DNA of 64,000 bases, from positions 1 through 64,000 of the forward strand of contig LBYD01000004.1 in NCBI GenBank assembly GCA_000995965.1, in the 5' to 3' direction. Positions 31,878 through 40,749 of this stretch are shown in pieces. The first letter of the stretch is position 1. Every line of letters starts with the position of its first letter. The translations under genes and the position numbers were made by a program. Source of the DNA: Candidatus Moranbacteria bacterium GW2011_GWC2_40_12. Its GTDB lineage: Bacteria; Patescibacteria; Paceibacteria; Moranbacterales; UBA11712. The notes under the pieces are model-generated. The model was not told the DNA's origin, ran no database searches, and worked only from the letters and a program-made list of their open reading frames with translations.

Positions 31878-33347
31878 ATGAAAAAGCTCAAAATATCAAT
31901 ATCATATCCACCTCTGGAATCTCCCAAGGGCGTGCCTCTCCTTTCCCAAAATCGCCAATTTCAGTGGTTTTCCGACCCGACCTATATCTATCCGATGATT
32001 CCAGCCTCGGCCGCAACTTTATTGAAAGAAAACGGTTATGAGGTTTTTTGGGACGACGCGATTGCCGAAGAACTAAGCTATCATGAATGGCTGAAAAGGT
32101 TGGAAAAAGAGAATCCGGATATTATCGCATTCGAAACCAAGACGCCAGTGATAAAAAGGCACTGGGAAATAATTAATGGCATCAAAAATTCAAAATTCAA
32201 AATTCAAAATTCAAAATTCATTCTGATGGGTGATCATGCCACGGCTCTTCCAGAAGAATCTCTTCTAAATTCCAAAGTTGATTATGTTCTTGCGGGAGGA
32301 GATTATGACTTTATGCTTTTGAGCATCGCGAACAAATTGGCGGGGACAGCCGAGCTGGAAGGGGGAGTATATTATCGCGACGGAAAAAGCGTGGAAAATT
32401 CCGGAAAATACGATCCTTCAAAACATGCTCTGGACGATCTTCCTCAAATTGACCGCCGGCTCACGAAGTGGGAACTTTACGCCAATAAAAATGGGAATTT
32501 CAAATATACTCCCGGGTCGTATGTCATGAACGCCCGGGACTGCTGGTGGGGAAAATGCAGTTTTTGTTCCTGGACAACGATGTTTCCGGGTGAAAAATGC
32601 CGGACTCGTTCGGCTCAAAAAGCGCTTGACGAAATCGGCGAGCTTGTTAATTTGGGCGTGAAAGAAATAATGGAAGATTCCGGTACGCTTCCAATCGGAA
32701 AATGGCTCGAAGATTTTTGCGAAGGGATGATCGAGAAGGGATACAGCGAGAAAGTGAAAATCAGCTGCAATATGAGGCTGAATGCTATCAGGGATTTCAA
32801 AATTTATAAATTGATGAAAAAAGCGGGCTTCCGGATGATACTGTTTGGGCTTGAATCGGCGAATCAAAATACTTTGGATAAAATTAATAAAAATTTGAAA
32901 GTCGAAGAAATAGAGCCGGCTCTCAAAATGTGCAAAGCGGCTGGCCTTGAGCCGCACATCACCGTGATGGCCGGCTATCCCTGGGAAAAGAAAGAAGATG
33001 TCGAAAATACTTTGTGTTTTGTGAAAAAATTATTCAAGAAAGGATATGTTGATTCTTTGCAGGCGACGCTCGTGATCCCGTATCCCGGCACGCCGCTCTA
33101 TAAATACTGCCGGGAAAATAATTTGCTTTTGACGGAAGATTACGCACGTTTCGACCAGCGCGAGCCGGTGATGAAAACGGAGATGTCGCCTGATGAACTC
33201 AAAAAAATGATCGGCAAATTATACCGATCATTCGTCACGCCGAAATTTTTGGCAAAAAAAATAACCGGCATAAAGAACTGGCAGGATATAAAACACATAT
33301 CTCGCGCCGGCAAAAAAGTGCTGGGGCACCTCACCGATTTTTCTTGA
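31878..33347 (+). CDS. B12-binding radical SAM protein
   Basis: 489 residues. N-terminal Rossmann-like cobalamin-binding region (about 1-150), then the radical SAM cluster motif CWWGKCSFC (CX4CX2C, about 214-222, an accepted variant). SAM-domain elements follow around GLESANQNTLDKINK and a C-terminal TPR-like helical region. Such enzymes carry out methylations or rearrangements on lipids or sugars. Its place in the glycan locus suggests modification of the glycan or its lipid. Five tandem copies of AAAATTC lie in the coding sequence (32185-32219) and encode a KFKIQNS repeat. Confidence 0.9.
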   Translation: MKKLKISISYPPLESPKGVPLLSQNRQFQWFSDPTYIYPMIPASAATLLKENGYEVFWDDAIAEELSYHEWLKRLEKENPDIIAFETKTPVIKRHWEIINGIKNSKFKIQNSKFILMGDHATALPEESLLNSKVDYVLAGGDYDFMLLSIANKLAGTAELEGGVYYRDGKSVENSGKYDPSKHALDDLPQIDRRLTKWELYANKNGNFKYTPGSYVMNARDCWWGKCSFCSWTTMFPGEKCRTRSAQKALDEIGELVNLGVKEIMEDSGTLPIGKWLEDFCEGMIEKGYSEKVKISCNMRLNAIRDFKIYKLMKKAGFRMILFGLESANQNTLDKINKNLKVEEIEPALKMCKAAGLEPHITVMAGYPWEKKEDVENTLCFVKKLFKKGYVDSLQATLVIPYPGTPLYKYCRENNLLLTEDYARFDQREPVMKTEMSPDELKKMIGKLYRSFVTPKFLAKKITGIKNWQDIKHISRAGKKVLGHLTDFS

Positions 33348-33352
33348 AAAAG

Positions 33353-33421
33353 CAAAGCTTGGCTTTGGGGAATTCCAAGAGCTTAGCTCTTGGAAGGAAA
33401 AAAGCCGAGCTTTGGAAAAGA
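33353..33421. repeat. Nested-hairpin repeat (AAAGCTTGGCTTT family, copy 1)
   Basis: The outer arms AAAGCTTGGCTTT and AAAGCCGAGCTTT enclose an inner perfect hairpin CCAAGAGC TTA GCTCTTGG. A second copy at 60542-60602 has the same outer arms but a different inner stem. Probably a REP-like element also acting as terminator. Confidence 0.8.
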
Positions 33422-33493
33422 ATTGTTGAAACAAGCGGCGGTTTAGAATAAGATAGGGGAAGAATTACGTAACTAGGTAAGTAATTAAATTTT

Positions 33494-33667
33494 ATGCCAA
33501 GAAGCAAAAAAGAAGAAAGAAAAACGAGAAAATTGACAAAAGTTGGCAAAAAGACAATTGCAGTGACGATTCCGATTGAAATTGTCCGCGATCTCAAATG
33601 GAAGGAAAAACAGAAAGTTACCATCAAAAGAGTCCGCGGTGGCGTGTTTATCAAGGATTGGAAATAG
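33494..33667 (+). CDS. Small AbrB/SpoVT-like DNA-binding protein, 57 aa
   Basis: ATG 33494 opens 57 codons to TAG 33665. RKLTKVGKKTIAVTIPIEIV, then LKWKEKQKVTIKRVRGG and IKDWK match the swapped-hairpin AbrB/MazE fold: a 'KVG..T.AVTIP' strand-turn, then 'L.W..G..V.I....GG..I'. Such proteins are transcriptional regulators or antitoxins. It is followed after two bases by an alpha/beta hydrolase, so it may regulate that gene. Confidence 0.75.
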   Translation: MPRSKKEERKTRKLTKVGKKTIAVTIPIEIVRDLKWKEKQKVTIKRVRGGVFIKDWK

Positions 33668-33669
33668 TA

Positions 33670-34221
33670 ATGAATACAGAAACGAAGAAGAATAAAATTA
33701 CGCTTTTTCCTGGAGGGTTTCAGAAAGTGAAAAATTACGGCTATCCGGGCTTGGATATCTGGACGGGTGATGATTTTCCGGACGACCTCAAATATCCCGA
33801 CTTTTTTATTGGACACAGCGCGGGAGCGAGTTTCGTCCTTCGGTACGCGGCGAAACGAACGAGCCAATATATTTTCGTGAATCCGCTCGTGAAAAGAAAA
33901 GGAATATTTTTCCTCTTCTCGCGCTGGATAAAATACGCTTTTCAAGAAGGCCTCCCAACAGAAAAATTTATTCCGTTGAAATATTGGCCGGGTGCGCTCA
34001 TAAAAGTTATCAATTTATCACGGATTGATTTTCTCTCCGCCGCAAAAGATATTCCCAAAGAAAATATCACGGTTATTCGAGGAAAGAATGATAATTTCTT
34101 CTGCGACGAAGAGGCGGCAAGAATCATCCAAGAAAATGGAATCCGTCTCATCGAAGTCGCCGCCGGACACGATTGGAACGAAAACATAGAGGAGGCGGTG
34201 GCAAGAATAATTCGCGGCTGA
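33670..34221 (+). CDS. Alpha/beta-hydrolase (RBBP9/YdeN-like)
   Basis: 183 residues. The nucleophile elbow is GHSAGA (about 55-60, Ser57). An acid in RGKNDNFF (about 137-144) and a His in AAGHDW (about 165-170) complete the catalytic triad. The substrate is unknown. ATG 33670 lies directly after the AbrB-like gene; the two are probably one operon. Confidence 0.8.
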   Translation: MNTETKKNKITLFPGGFQKVKNYGYPGLDIWTGDDFPDDLKYPDFFIGHSAGASFVLRYAAKRTSQYIFVNPLVKRKGIFFLFSRWIKYAFQEGLPTEKFIPLKYWPGALIKVINLSRIDFLSAAKDIPKENITVIRGKNDNFFCDEEAARIIQENGIRLIEVAAGHDWNENIEEAVARIIRG

Positions 34222-34266
34222 ATTGTAACCCCCGCGAATTTCGGCGGGGGATAAGCGAAATAGACT

Positions 34267-34917
34267 ATGGATTATCAAAAAATATACAACAAGGATTATT
34301 TCGATGGGCGAAATTCTTTCTTTTATAAGCTGGGCTATGGGAATTTTGCCAAGTTTTATTTTGACAATCTTTTCAGGCCGCTCAAGTCATATATTAAAAA
34401 TAATAAAAAAGGGAAAGTGCTGGATGTCGGATGCGCTTTTGGTTTGATGCTGGAAAGATTTCCGGGTTCATTCGAGAAGTTTGGAGTCGACGTTTCAGAA
34501 TACGCGATAGAAGAAGCGAGGAAAAGGCTGCCGGAAGCGAAATTTGTCATCGTGAATGCGGAGGACGAGCTGCCGCTTCCTGAAAATAGTTTTGATATTG
34601 TCTTATGCAACGATCTCCTGGAACATTTGGAATATCCGGAAAAAGCTTTGAGAAATATTTTTAAGGTATTGAAGGCGGGAGGAATATGCTATATCAACAG
34701 TCCGAACCTCAATTATTTCAGAAAGAAAATTTTTTTCTTAGCCGATAGGAAAGAACATCACATCAATCTCTTTTCGCATGAAGATCTTTCGAAGCTTCTG
34801 AAAAAAACGGGGTTCAAAATTGTGAAGAGATGGACGTACATAAATTTAACGTATTTCTTTTTTGTGAAATTCAAGTCCAACATCGGAATCGAATCGGGTT
34901 TTTTATGCACGAAATAA
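34267..34917 (+). CDS. Class I SAM methyltransferase
   Basis: 216 residues. Motif I VLDVGCAFGLMLE (about 47-59), acidic strand GVDVSEYAIEEAR, motif IV FDIVLCNDLLEHLEYPEKAL. The C-terminal part is hydrophobic (YINLTYFFFVKFKS). The substrate is probably a sugar or lipid, judged from the locus. Confidence 0.88.
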   Translation: MDYQKIYNKDYFDGRNSFFYKLGYGNFAKFYFDNLFRPLKSYIKNNKKGKVLDVGCAFGLMLERFPGSFEKFGVDVSEYAIEEARKRLPEAKFVIVNAEDELPLPENSFDIVLCNDLLEHLEYPEKALRNIFKVLKAGGICYINSPNLNYFRKKIFFLADRKEHHINLFSHEDLSKLLKKTGFKIVKRWTYINLTYFFFVKFKSNIGIESGFLCTK

Positions 34918-35111
34918 TTCAGCAATCAACTATCCGCAGATTTCGGCGGGGAAATTCAGATATTAATTACTTACCTGGTTACTTGCCTGAAATGCTTTGA
35001 TATGTGAACTTTGCATTGGGATAACAGATATCAGATTGGCAGATAAAAACTCGGGAAGGGCCGGCTAAAGCATTTCGGAGTAGACGGGCGTAATCCTAAA
35101 AGCCCACACAA

Positions 35112-35151
35112 AACGACATTCTCACATTCTCGAGAATGTGAGAATGTCGTT
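35112..35151. promoter_or_regulatory. 40-bp perfect palindrome, possible operator
   Basis: The left arm (35112-35131) is the exact complement of the right arm (35132-35151) with no loop; the core is ACATTCTC GAGAATGT. A further half-site, ACACATTCTCAT, ends at the start codon of the 35174 gene. There is no T run, so an operator bound by a dimeric regulator is more likely than a terminator. The rest of the 34918-35173 gap holds nothing I recognise. Confidence 0.6.
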
Positions 35152-35173
35152 ATTTTGAAATACACATTCTCAT

Positions 35174-35776
35174 ATGGAAGTCAAAGCTATTATCTTCGAC
35201 GCTGACGGCGTGGTGATAAACTCTTCCGGATATTTCAGCGTCCAATATGAAAAAGAATTCGGCGTTTCAAATGACGTCATGGCGCCTTTTTTTAAAGGTA
35301 TTTTTCAAGAAGCTGTTGCTGGAAGAGCGGATCTCAAAGAGCTGCTCGTGCCCGAGATCAAGAAATGGAAATGGAAAGGAACAATTGATGAGCTTCTCGA
35401 GTGGTGGTTCAAAGCCGAGCACTACGTGGACGAGAGGATCGCGAAAGAGATTCGGCGCCTACAGAAAAAAGGCATCAAATGCTGCCTCGGGACAAAGCAG
35501 GAAAAATACCGGGCCGCTTACATCAGAAAAGATATGGGTTTTGAAAAAATATTTGACGATCTTTATATCTCGTGCGAAATTGGACACAAAAAACCCGAGA
35601 AAGAATTTTTTGAATTTATCCAGAACGACCTTGCAAAAAAGTATTCCATCAGGAAAAATGAAATAATGCTCTGGGATAACAAGGAAGAAAACATTGCTGC
35701 GTCAAAAAAATTGGGATGGCAAAGTTACCTGTATGAAGGCTTCGACGGTTTTCAAAAAACGATTTCAAATTTGTAG
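35174..35776 (+). CDS. HAD-superfamily hydrolase
   Basis: 200 residues, subfamily IA. Motif I FDADGVV (Asp8 and Asp10, both present), motif II CLGTKQEKYR, motif III Lys in IGHKKPEKEFF, motif IV LWDNKEENIAAS (D in place of the usual GD). Probably a phosphatase of a sugar phosphate or nucleotide. ATG 35174 overlaps an operator-like half-site. Confidence 0.88.
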   Translation: MEVKAIIFDADGVVINSSGYFSVQYEKEFGVSNDVMAPFFKGIFQEAVAGRADLKELLVPEIKKWKWKGTIDELLEWWFKAEHYVDERIAKEIRRLQKKGIKCCLGTKQEKYRAAYIRKDMGFEKIFDDLYISCEIGHKKPEKEFFEFIQNDLAKKYSIRKNEIMLWDNKEENIAASKKLGWQSYLYEGFDGFQKTISNL

Positions 35777-35827
35777 TATCGTTCTCTGCGGATTTTTTGC
35801 GAAGGGCACAAAGCGAAGCGGTGATTG

Positions 35828-37570
35828 CTATTTACCTTGCGCTTTGTTTTCAACAACCTTGACATTCTGCTTGAGATTTTCGTCATTGGGATTTATTTCC
35901 AACGCTTTTTTGATGTTTTCCAGCGCGAGATCAAACTGCTCCGCGTTGAAATATATCGCGGCCATATTTTGGTAGGATTGCCAAAGATTTGGGTTGATAC
36001 TCAAAGCTTTTTTATAATTTTCAACTGCCGCTTCAAGCTGTCCCATTGCCTGATAAGTGTTGCCTAAATTGTGGTAGGCGTCAGCGTAATTCGGATTTAT
36101 GCCGATTGCTTTCTGGAACTCTTCCGCGGCTTTGTTGAGATCACCCTGCCGCGCGTACACATCCCCCAGGTTGTTATGAATCTGCTGGCCGGAAGGAGCA
36201 ACTTTGGCAGTGGCAACCCATAAAGTGTCCTCGTTTTTCCAATCTTGATTGCGTACGATTGTTCGCGCGGAAAGGGATGCGATAATCACAACAAGGGCAA
36301 ATTGGCTGACCATTTTTGCATTCTCGCTGAATTTCATGATCCGGTCAAACAGAATTGCCACAACAACAATAAGTCCCAGTGTTCCGAGATAAACGTATCT
36401 TTCTGCGACGATCCAAGAAATCTTGAACGGTGTCAGGGTGGGGAGCAGAGTTATTATAAAAAAAGACAGCCAAAAAAAAGTTTTCCGGTTTTTGAAATAT
36501 CCCCAAACAATCAAACCCAGGAAAACCAGGAAAATAAAAAGGGAGATGAGAAATTGGCCCCGGGAAAAGGCCATTTCTGTCTGATAGAGTGAAAGGGCTG
36601 CCGGCCAAAATATCAGCCTGAGATAGGATGAAATGGCAATGGGGACTTGGACAAAGGGATTGAACATCCCGTCCGCAGATTGATAAGATTGCGATTCTAT
36701 GGCGGATACCCGGTATCCAATTTTAGCTGCAAGCAGTATTATTATGAAGAGGCTAATTGAAAAATAAGGCAAAATCTTCTTCCAGTTATAGCGAATACTC
36801 CCAAAGGCTATTTCGTAGAGAGGGAAAATCAGAAAAAGGGCTATGGCATTTCCAGAAGAGAAGAGAGTGAGCAAATAAAAAGCGATTGAATAATAAAAGT
36901 ATTTCCGGTTGTTATCAGAAAAAAGATAAAATAAAAAAGAAAGAAGAAAGAAAAAGGCATACATTGAATAGGGAGCACCTGAAATCCAGCCTACTGCTTC
37001 AATGAGAATAGGGTGGACGGCGAAGAGGGAAGCAGCTATAAAAGCTACCCGTTTCTCCAAAGCCAATGACAAAAGCAAATATATGATCAGTGTCGAACCA
37101 AGATGGAAAAAAATATTGATAATTCGAAATGTCAGAGGATGAAGCCCTCCGATATGATAGGCGATAAGTTGGAAAAAGGACGGCAATGAAAAATGCGCGG
37201 GACCTGAAAATATAGTAAAAAAACGGCCAAGGTTTTCATTTCTAGCGAACCCGGCGATATCGTCAGAGACAAAACCATTTCCAAGAGAATTTGCATATAC
37301 GGCAAAAACCAAAAATGCAAGAAAGGCCAGAATAAACCGGTTCTTGCGGAAAAAACCCACAAAACTGAAAGAAACAGGGCTTTGGTTTCGATCAGTATTT
37401 TGGGAAAATTGGTTCTTCAGGAATTTGTTGTATTTTTCAAGAGTCCATTTTTTCTTGAGATAGTCAAAAATTTCGCTTTCAGGAAGCTCGAGATCCGACG
37501 CAATTTTTGAAACGGTATAATTTCGGAGGTTTCTTTTTATATAATTTTTTTGGTAACCGTCAAGTCCCAT
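35828..37570 (-). CDS. Multi-spanning membrane protein with C-terminal TPRs
   Basis: 580 residues. The N-terminal 55 residues resemble a small HTH (YTVSKIASDLELPESEIFDY). About 11 membrane segments follow (about 72-440), with the layout of GT-C or DUF1736/TMTC-like O-mannosyltransferase relatives. The C-terminus has three TPR repeats (about 458-565: HNNLGDVYARQGDLNKAAEE, then AYHNLGNTYQAMGQLEAAVE, then SYQNMAAIYFNAEQFDLALE). It may transfer glycans to proteins, or read them; activity is inferred from topology. The only minus-strand gene inside the glycan locus. Confidence 0.8.
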   Translation of the reverse strand: MGLDGYQKNYIKRNLRNYTVSKIASDLELPESEIFDYLKKKWTLEKYNKFLKNQFSQNTDRNQSPVSFSFVGFFRKNRFILAFLAFLVFAVYANSLGNGFVSDDIAGFARNENLGRFFTIFSGPAHFSLPSFFQLIAYHIGGLHPLTFRIINIFFHLGSTLIIYLLLSLALEKRVAFIAASLFAVHPILIEAVGWISGAPYSMYAFFFLLSFLFYLFSDNNRKYFYYSIAFYLLTLFSSGNAIALFLIFPLYEIAFGSIRYNWKKILPYFSISLFIIILLAAKIGYRVSAIESQSYQSADGMFNPFVQVPIAISSYLRLIFWPAALSLYQTEMAFSRGQFLISLFIFLVFLGLIVWGYFKNRKTFFWLSFFIITLLPTLTPFKISWIVAERYVYLGTLGLIVVVAILFDRIMKFSENAKMVSQFALVVIIASLSARTIVRNQDWKNEDTLWVATAKVAPSGQQIHNNLGDVYARQGDLNKAAEEFQKAIGINPNYADAYHNLGNTYQAMGQLEAAVENYKKALSINPNLWQSYQNMAAIYFNAEQFDLALENIKKALEINPNDENLKQNVKVVENKAQGK

Positions 37571-37618
37571 AAATGGATTTTTTTTGATGCTTAAGATAAT
37601 ATTAGGACAAAGCCAAAT

Positions 37619-38431
37619 ATGCTCATATCCATCATTATAGCGACAAAAAACGAAGAAAGGAACATCGAAAATTGCCTAAAATCTATTTTAGCGCAAACTT
37701 ATCCAAAAGAAAAGCTGGAGGTTATTTTCGTGGATAATAATTCAGAGGACCAAACCAAGGAAATTTCCCGGAAATATACTGAAAAAATTTTCAATCGGGG
37801 GCCGGAGAGATCGGCTCAAAAAAATTTCGGAGTAAGCATGTCAAAAGGGGAATATTTCTTGCATCTTGATGCGGACATGACTTTGAGCGAAAACGTCATA
37901 GAAGAGTGCGTCAAAAAAATAAAGCAAGGGAAAAATATCATTGCCTTGTATATTCCGGAGGTTATAACGGGCAAAAAATTTTTTTCCAAAGTGCGAAGAT
38001 TCGAAAGAAAATTTTATGACGGAACAGCTATTGACGCAGTCCGCTTCATTCAAAAAAACAAATTTTTGGAAGCGGGAGGTTTTGATGAAAAAATGTATGC
38101 CTGTGAAGATTGGGATCTTGATAAAAAACTCAAGAAATTTGGAAAATTTTATATAATCAAACACCCTCTTTATCACAACGAATCGGAATTTGATTTGAAA
38201 AAATATCTGTTGAAAAAAGGCTATTATTCAAAAAACGTAAATGTTTATATTGATAAATGGGGAGAAAAAGACTCAGATGTCAGAAAACAGTTTGGATTTT
38301 ACTACCGGTTTATTGGAGTATTTATTGAAAAAGGAAAATGGAAAAAGGTTGTCCGGCATCCGTTTCTCACTCTTGGTATGTATTTTTTGAGATTTTTGGT
38401 AGGAATAAAATATTTGGCGCGACGAATATGA
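37619..38431 (+). CDS. Family 2 glycosyltransferase
   Basis: 270 residues. GT-A start ISIIIATKNEERNIENCLKS, DNNSEDQT, and DADM (about 81-84) as the DxD. CEDWDLDKK (about 161-169) is the ED(x)D acceptor-base region. Cytoplasmic, membrane-associated by a C-terminal hydrophobic tail. The last codons overlap the next gene (ATGA). Confidence 0.9.
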   Translation: MLISIIIATKNEERNIENCLKSILAQTYPKEKLEVIFVDNNSEDQTKEISRKYTEKIFNRGPERSAQKNFGVSMSKGEYFLHLDADMTLSENVIEECVKKIKQGKNIIALYIPEVITGKKFFSKVRRFERKFYDGTAIDAVRFIQKNKFLEAGGFDEKMYACEDWDLDKKLKKFGKFYIIKHPLYHNESEFDLKKYLLKKGYYSKNVNVYIDKWGEKDSDVRKQFGFYYRFIGVFIEKGKWKKVVRHPFLTLGMYFLRFLVGIKYLARRI

Positions 38432-39468
38432 AAGATATATTTTTTAGTATATTAATCCCAACCTACAACGGCGCTGAAGTAATCGGTGACACTTTGCGGA
38501 GCATTCTTTCCCAAAGTTATCAGAATTTTGAAATAATCATTCAAGATGATGCTTCGACAGATAATACCATTGAAGTGATAAAATCATTCAAAGAATCGCG
38601 GATAAAAATTTTCCAGAACGAAAAAAATCTTGGATATCCGGGAAACTTGGAAAGTTTGAGTAAAAAAGCGACCGGGGATATCGTATATCTCATGGGCCAG
38701 GATGATATTTTGGGAAATGACGCTTTGCAAAACACTTGCAATGCTTTCAAGCTATCCGATGACATTGGCGCGGTAGCAAGACCGTATTTCTGGTTTGACG
38801 AAAAAATCGAAAAACCCGTGCGGGCCACGGAAAGACTCAGCTCGGAAAAGGACGAGGTTGTGAAGATAACTGACAATTATGAAAGATTAGTCCTCACTAT
38901 TGACGTGGCCGGCCAGCTATCCGGATTGGCTATGAGAAGAAAGTTCATGGATACTCCGTTCCACGGGGATATTTTTCCTTGCCACGTCTACCCCTTCATT
39001 GCTATTCTCAAGAAGCACCCGATTGTATTTCTCAAGGATTATAATGTGGCCGTCCGCATTCGGTCGAGCCAGTGCCGCAGCGTGTCTTCGATATACGACA
39101 AGTCTCCGATTGAAAGCTGGGTCGATTTTGCCAATAATGTTTTTCCGGAAAGAGAATTCTCTGAATTCAGAAGATATTTTATCATTAATTACGTTGCCAA
39201 AAATTATGTCGGATTGGTTCAGATCAGAAATTATGCCAGGTACGGATACCTTCTTCGAGAAATCAGGATGCTTGTCAGATATCGCCGGCAAAATATTTAT
39301 TCACCAGCATTTTGGTTTTTCAGTCTGGGCTGCCTTATAACTCCGCCTCTCATCTTGATTTCGCTTGTTGACTGGTATAAAAGCAGAATAAATGCACAAA
39401 ATCTGAAGCACATAAAATTCAAATATAAATTGCATGCTGATGAAAAAGCTGGTCAACAAACTGCATAG
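38428..39468 (+). CDS. Family 2 glycosyltransferase
   Basis: 346 residues. FSILIPTYNGAEVIGDTLRS, then QDDASTDNT and GQDD as the metal site. A C-terminal hydrophobic segment (FWFFSLGCLITPPLILISLV). ATG 38428 is used because it overlaps the preceding stop; the longer frame upstream is shadow coding. Confidence 0.9.
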   Translation: MKDIFFSILIPTYNGAEVIGDTLRSILSQSYQNFEIIIQDDASTDNTIEVIKSFKESRIKIFQNEKNLGYPGNLESLSKKATGDIVYLMGQDDILGNDALQNTCNAFKLSDDIGAVARPYFWFDEKIEKPVRATERLSSEKDEVVKITDNYERLVLTIDVAGQLSGLAMRRKFMDTPFHGDIFPCHVYPFIAILKKHPIVFLKDYNVAVRIRSSQCRSVSSIYDKSPIESWVDFANNVFPEREFSEFRRYFIINYVAKNYVGLVQIRNYARYGYLLREIRMLVRYRRQNIYSPAFWFFSLGCLITPPLILISLVDWYKSRINAQNLKHIKFKYKLHADEKAGQQTA

Positions 39469-40126
39469 ATCAAAATTTCTTGGAACTATTTTTCCAACGT
39501 TGGATTATTGTTTGCGAAAAGAAATCTTGGGTTGCGAAAGCGCCCTTGATCTGGGATGCGGGCCCTCCTCTCCTCTTCAATACTGCAAAAATATAAAATA
39601 CAGCGTCGGCGTTGAAGCATTTCAGCCATACTTGGAAGAATCAAAAAGAAAAAAAATTCATACGGAATATATCGAAAAAAAAATTGAAGAAGTTGATTTT
39701 CCTGAAAATAGGTTCGATGCGGTTATCCTAATCGAGGTTTTGGAACATCTCCCTGAAAAAGAAGGTTATGCAGTCTTAGAAAAAGCTAAAAAATGGTCCA
39801 GGAAAAAAATAATCGTTTCCACTCCCAACGGATATCTTTTCCAGAGAGAACTGGACAATAATCAGATGCAGAAACATCTCTCGGGATGGGATACTGAAAA
39901 AATGAGGCAGATGGGTTTTGAATGCCGGGGCTTAGCGGGCTTGAAATGCCTTCGGAGAGAAGTTCAGGACAATACGATGGGAGATGATCTCACGACAACT
40001 ATCAAATATCGCCCGAGGATGCTTTGGTTCGCGGCGGCGACCTTAAGCCAAATAATAACCTATCAACTGCCCAATCGAGCCTTTGAATTGTTTTGTGTAA
40101 AAAAAATCAAGAAGTTTCGGCCTTGA
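39434..40126 (+). CDS. Class I SAM methyltransferase
   Basis: 230 residues. Motif I ALDLGCGPSSPLQ (about 32-44), GVEAFQPYLEES, and VILIEVLEHLP (motif IV). Overlaps the upstream glycosyltransferase by 35 bases, so translation is coupled. A sugar or polyprenyl-glycan target is inferred. Confidence 0.87.
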   Translation: MLMKKLVNKLHRSKFLGTIFPTLDYCLRKEILGCESALDLGCGPSSPLQYCKNIKYSVGVEAFQPYLEESKRKKIHTEYIEKKIEEVDFPENRFDAVILIEVLEHLPEKEGYAVLEKAKKWSRKKIIVSTPNGYLFQRELDNNQMQKHLSGWDTEKMRQMGFECRGLAGLKCLRREVQDNTMGDDLTTTIKYRPRMLWFAAATLSQIITYQLPNRAFELFCVKKIKKFRP

Positions 40127-40158
40127 AAATAAAAAAGTTCGAATCTTGAAAAAAATCA

Positions 40159-40749
40159 ATGAATATATTCAGCAAAATAATCAGTTATCTCATCTCCATT
40201 CCCGCAAGGATCAAAGGAATGAAATTCGGGAAGAACAGCTTCATAGGTCCGGGATATGACATGGGCCCGATTCTCAAAGGGATCAGCCTGGGAAAACACG
40301 TAATTATTGGACGAAACGCCTGGTTTGATATTTCAAGATATACAAAAAATGCGGAAATAAATATAAGCGATGGTACGCAGATAGGCAGATATTTTGTTGT
40401 CTCTGCATGCAAAAATATTTCAATCGGAAAGAAATGCTTGATTTCGTATAACGTTACCATTGCCGATCATAACCACGATGTTTTCAATCCGGAAATTTCT
40501 CCAATGGATGCCGGCATTACCGAAGGAAAAGAAATAATTATTGAAGACGAGTGTTTTATTGGCGCCCACTCCTTCATACTCAAAGGTGTGCATCTCGGCA
40601 GGCACTCCGTGGTTGGCGCCAATAGTGTCGTAACAAAGTCATTTCCAGCCTATTCCGTGATTGCCGGCAGTCCGGCCAGATTGGTCAGAAACCTCAAAGA
40701 TGATAAAACACTCGAAAATGAAAATAACAGTAATAATGCCGGTATATAA
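40159..40749 (+). CDS. Hexapeptide-repeat acyltransferase
   Basis: 196 residues with a left-handed beta-helix pattern: repeats such as ISLGKHVIIGRNAWFDIS, ISDGTQIGRYFVVSACKNIS, IGKKCLISYNVTIADHNHDV and VHLGRHSVVGANSVVTKSF. The catalytic His of the sugar O-acetyltransferase family lies in ADHNHD. It probably O-acetylates a sugar of the exported glycan. Confidence 0.88.
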   Translation: MNIFSKIISYLISIPARIKGMKFGKNSFIGPGYDMGPILKGISLGKHVIIGRNAWFDISRYTKNAEINISDGTQIGRYFVVSACKNISIGKKCLISYNVTIADHNHDVFNPEISPMDAGITEGKEIIIEDECFIGAHSFILKGVHLGRHSVVGANSVVTKSFPAYSVIAGSPARLVRNLKDDKTLENENNSNNAGI

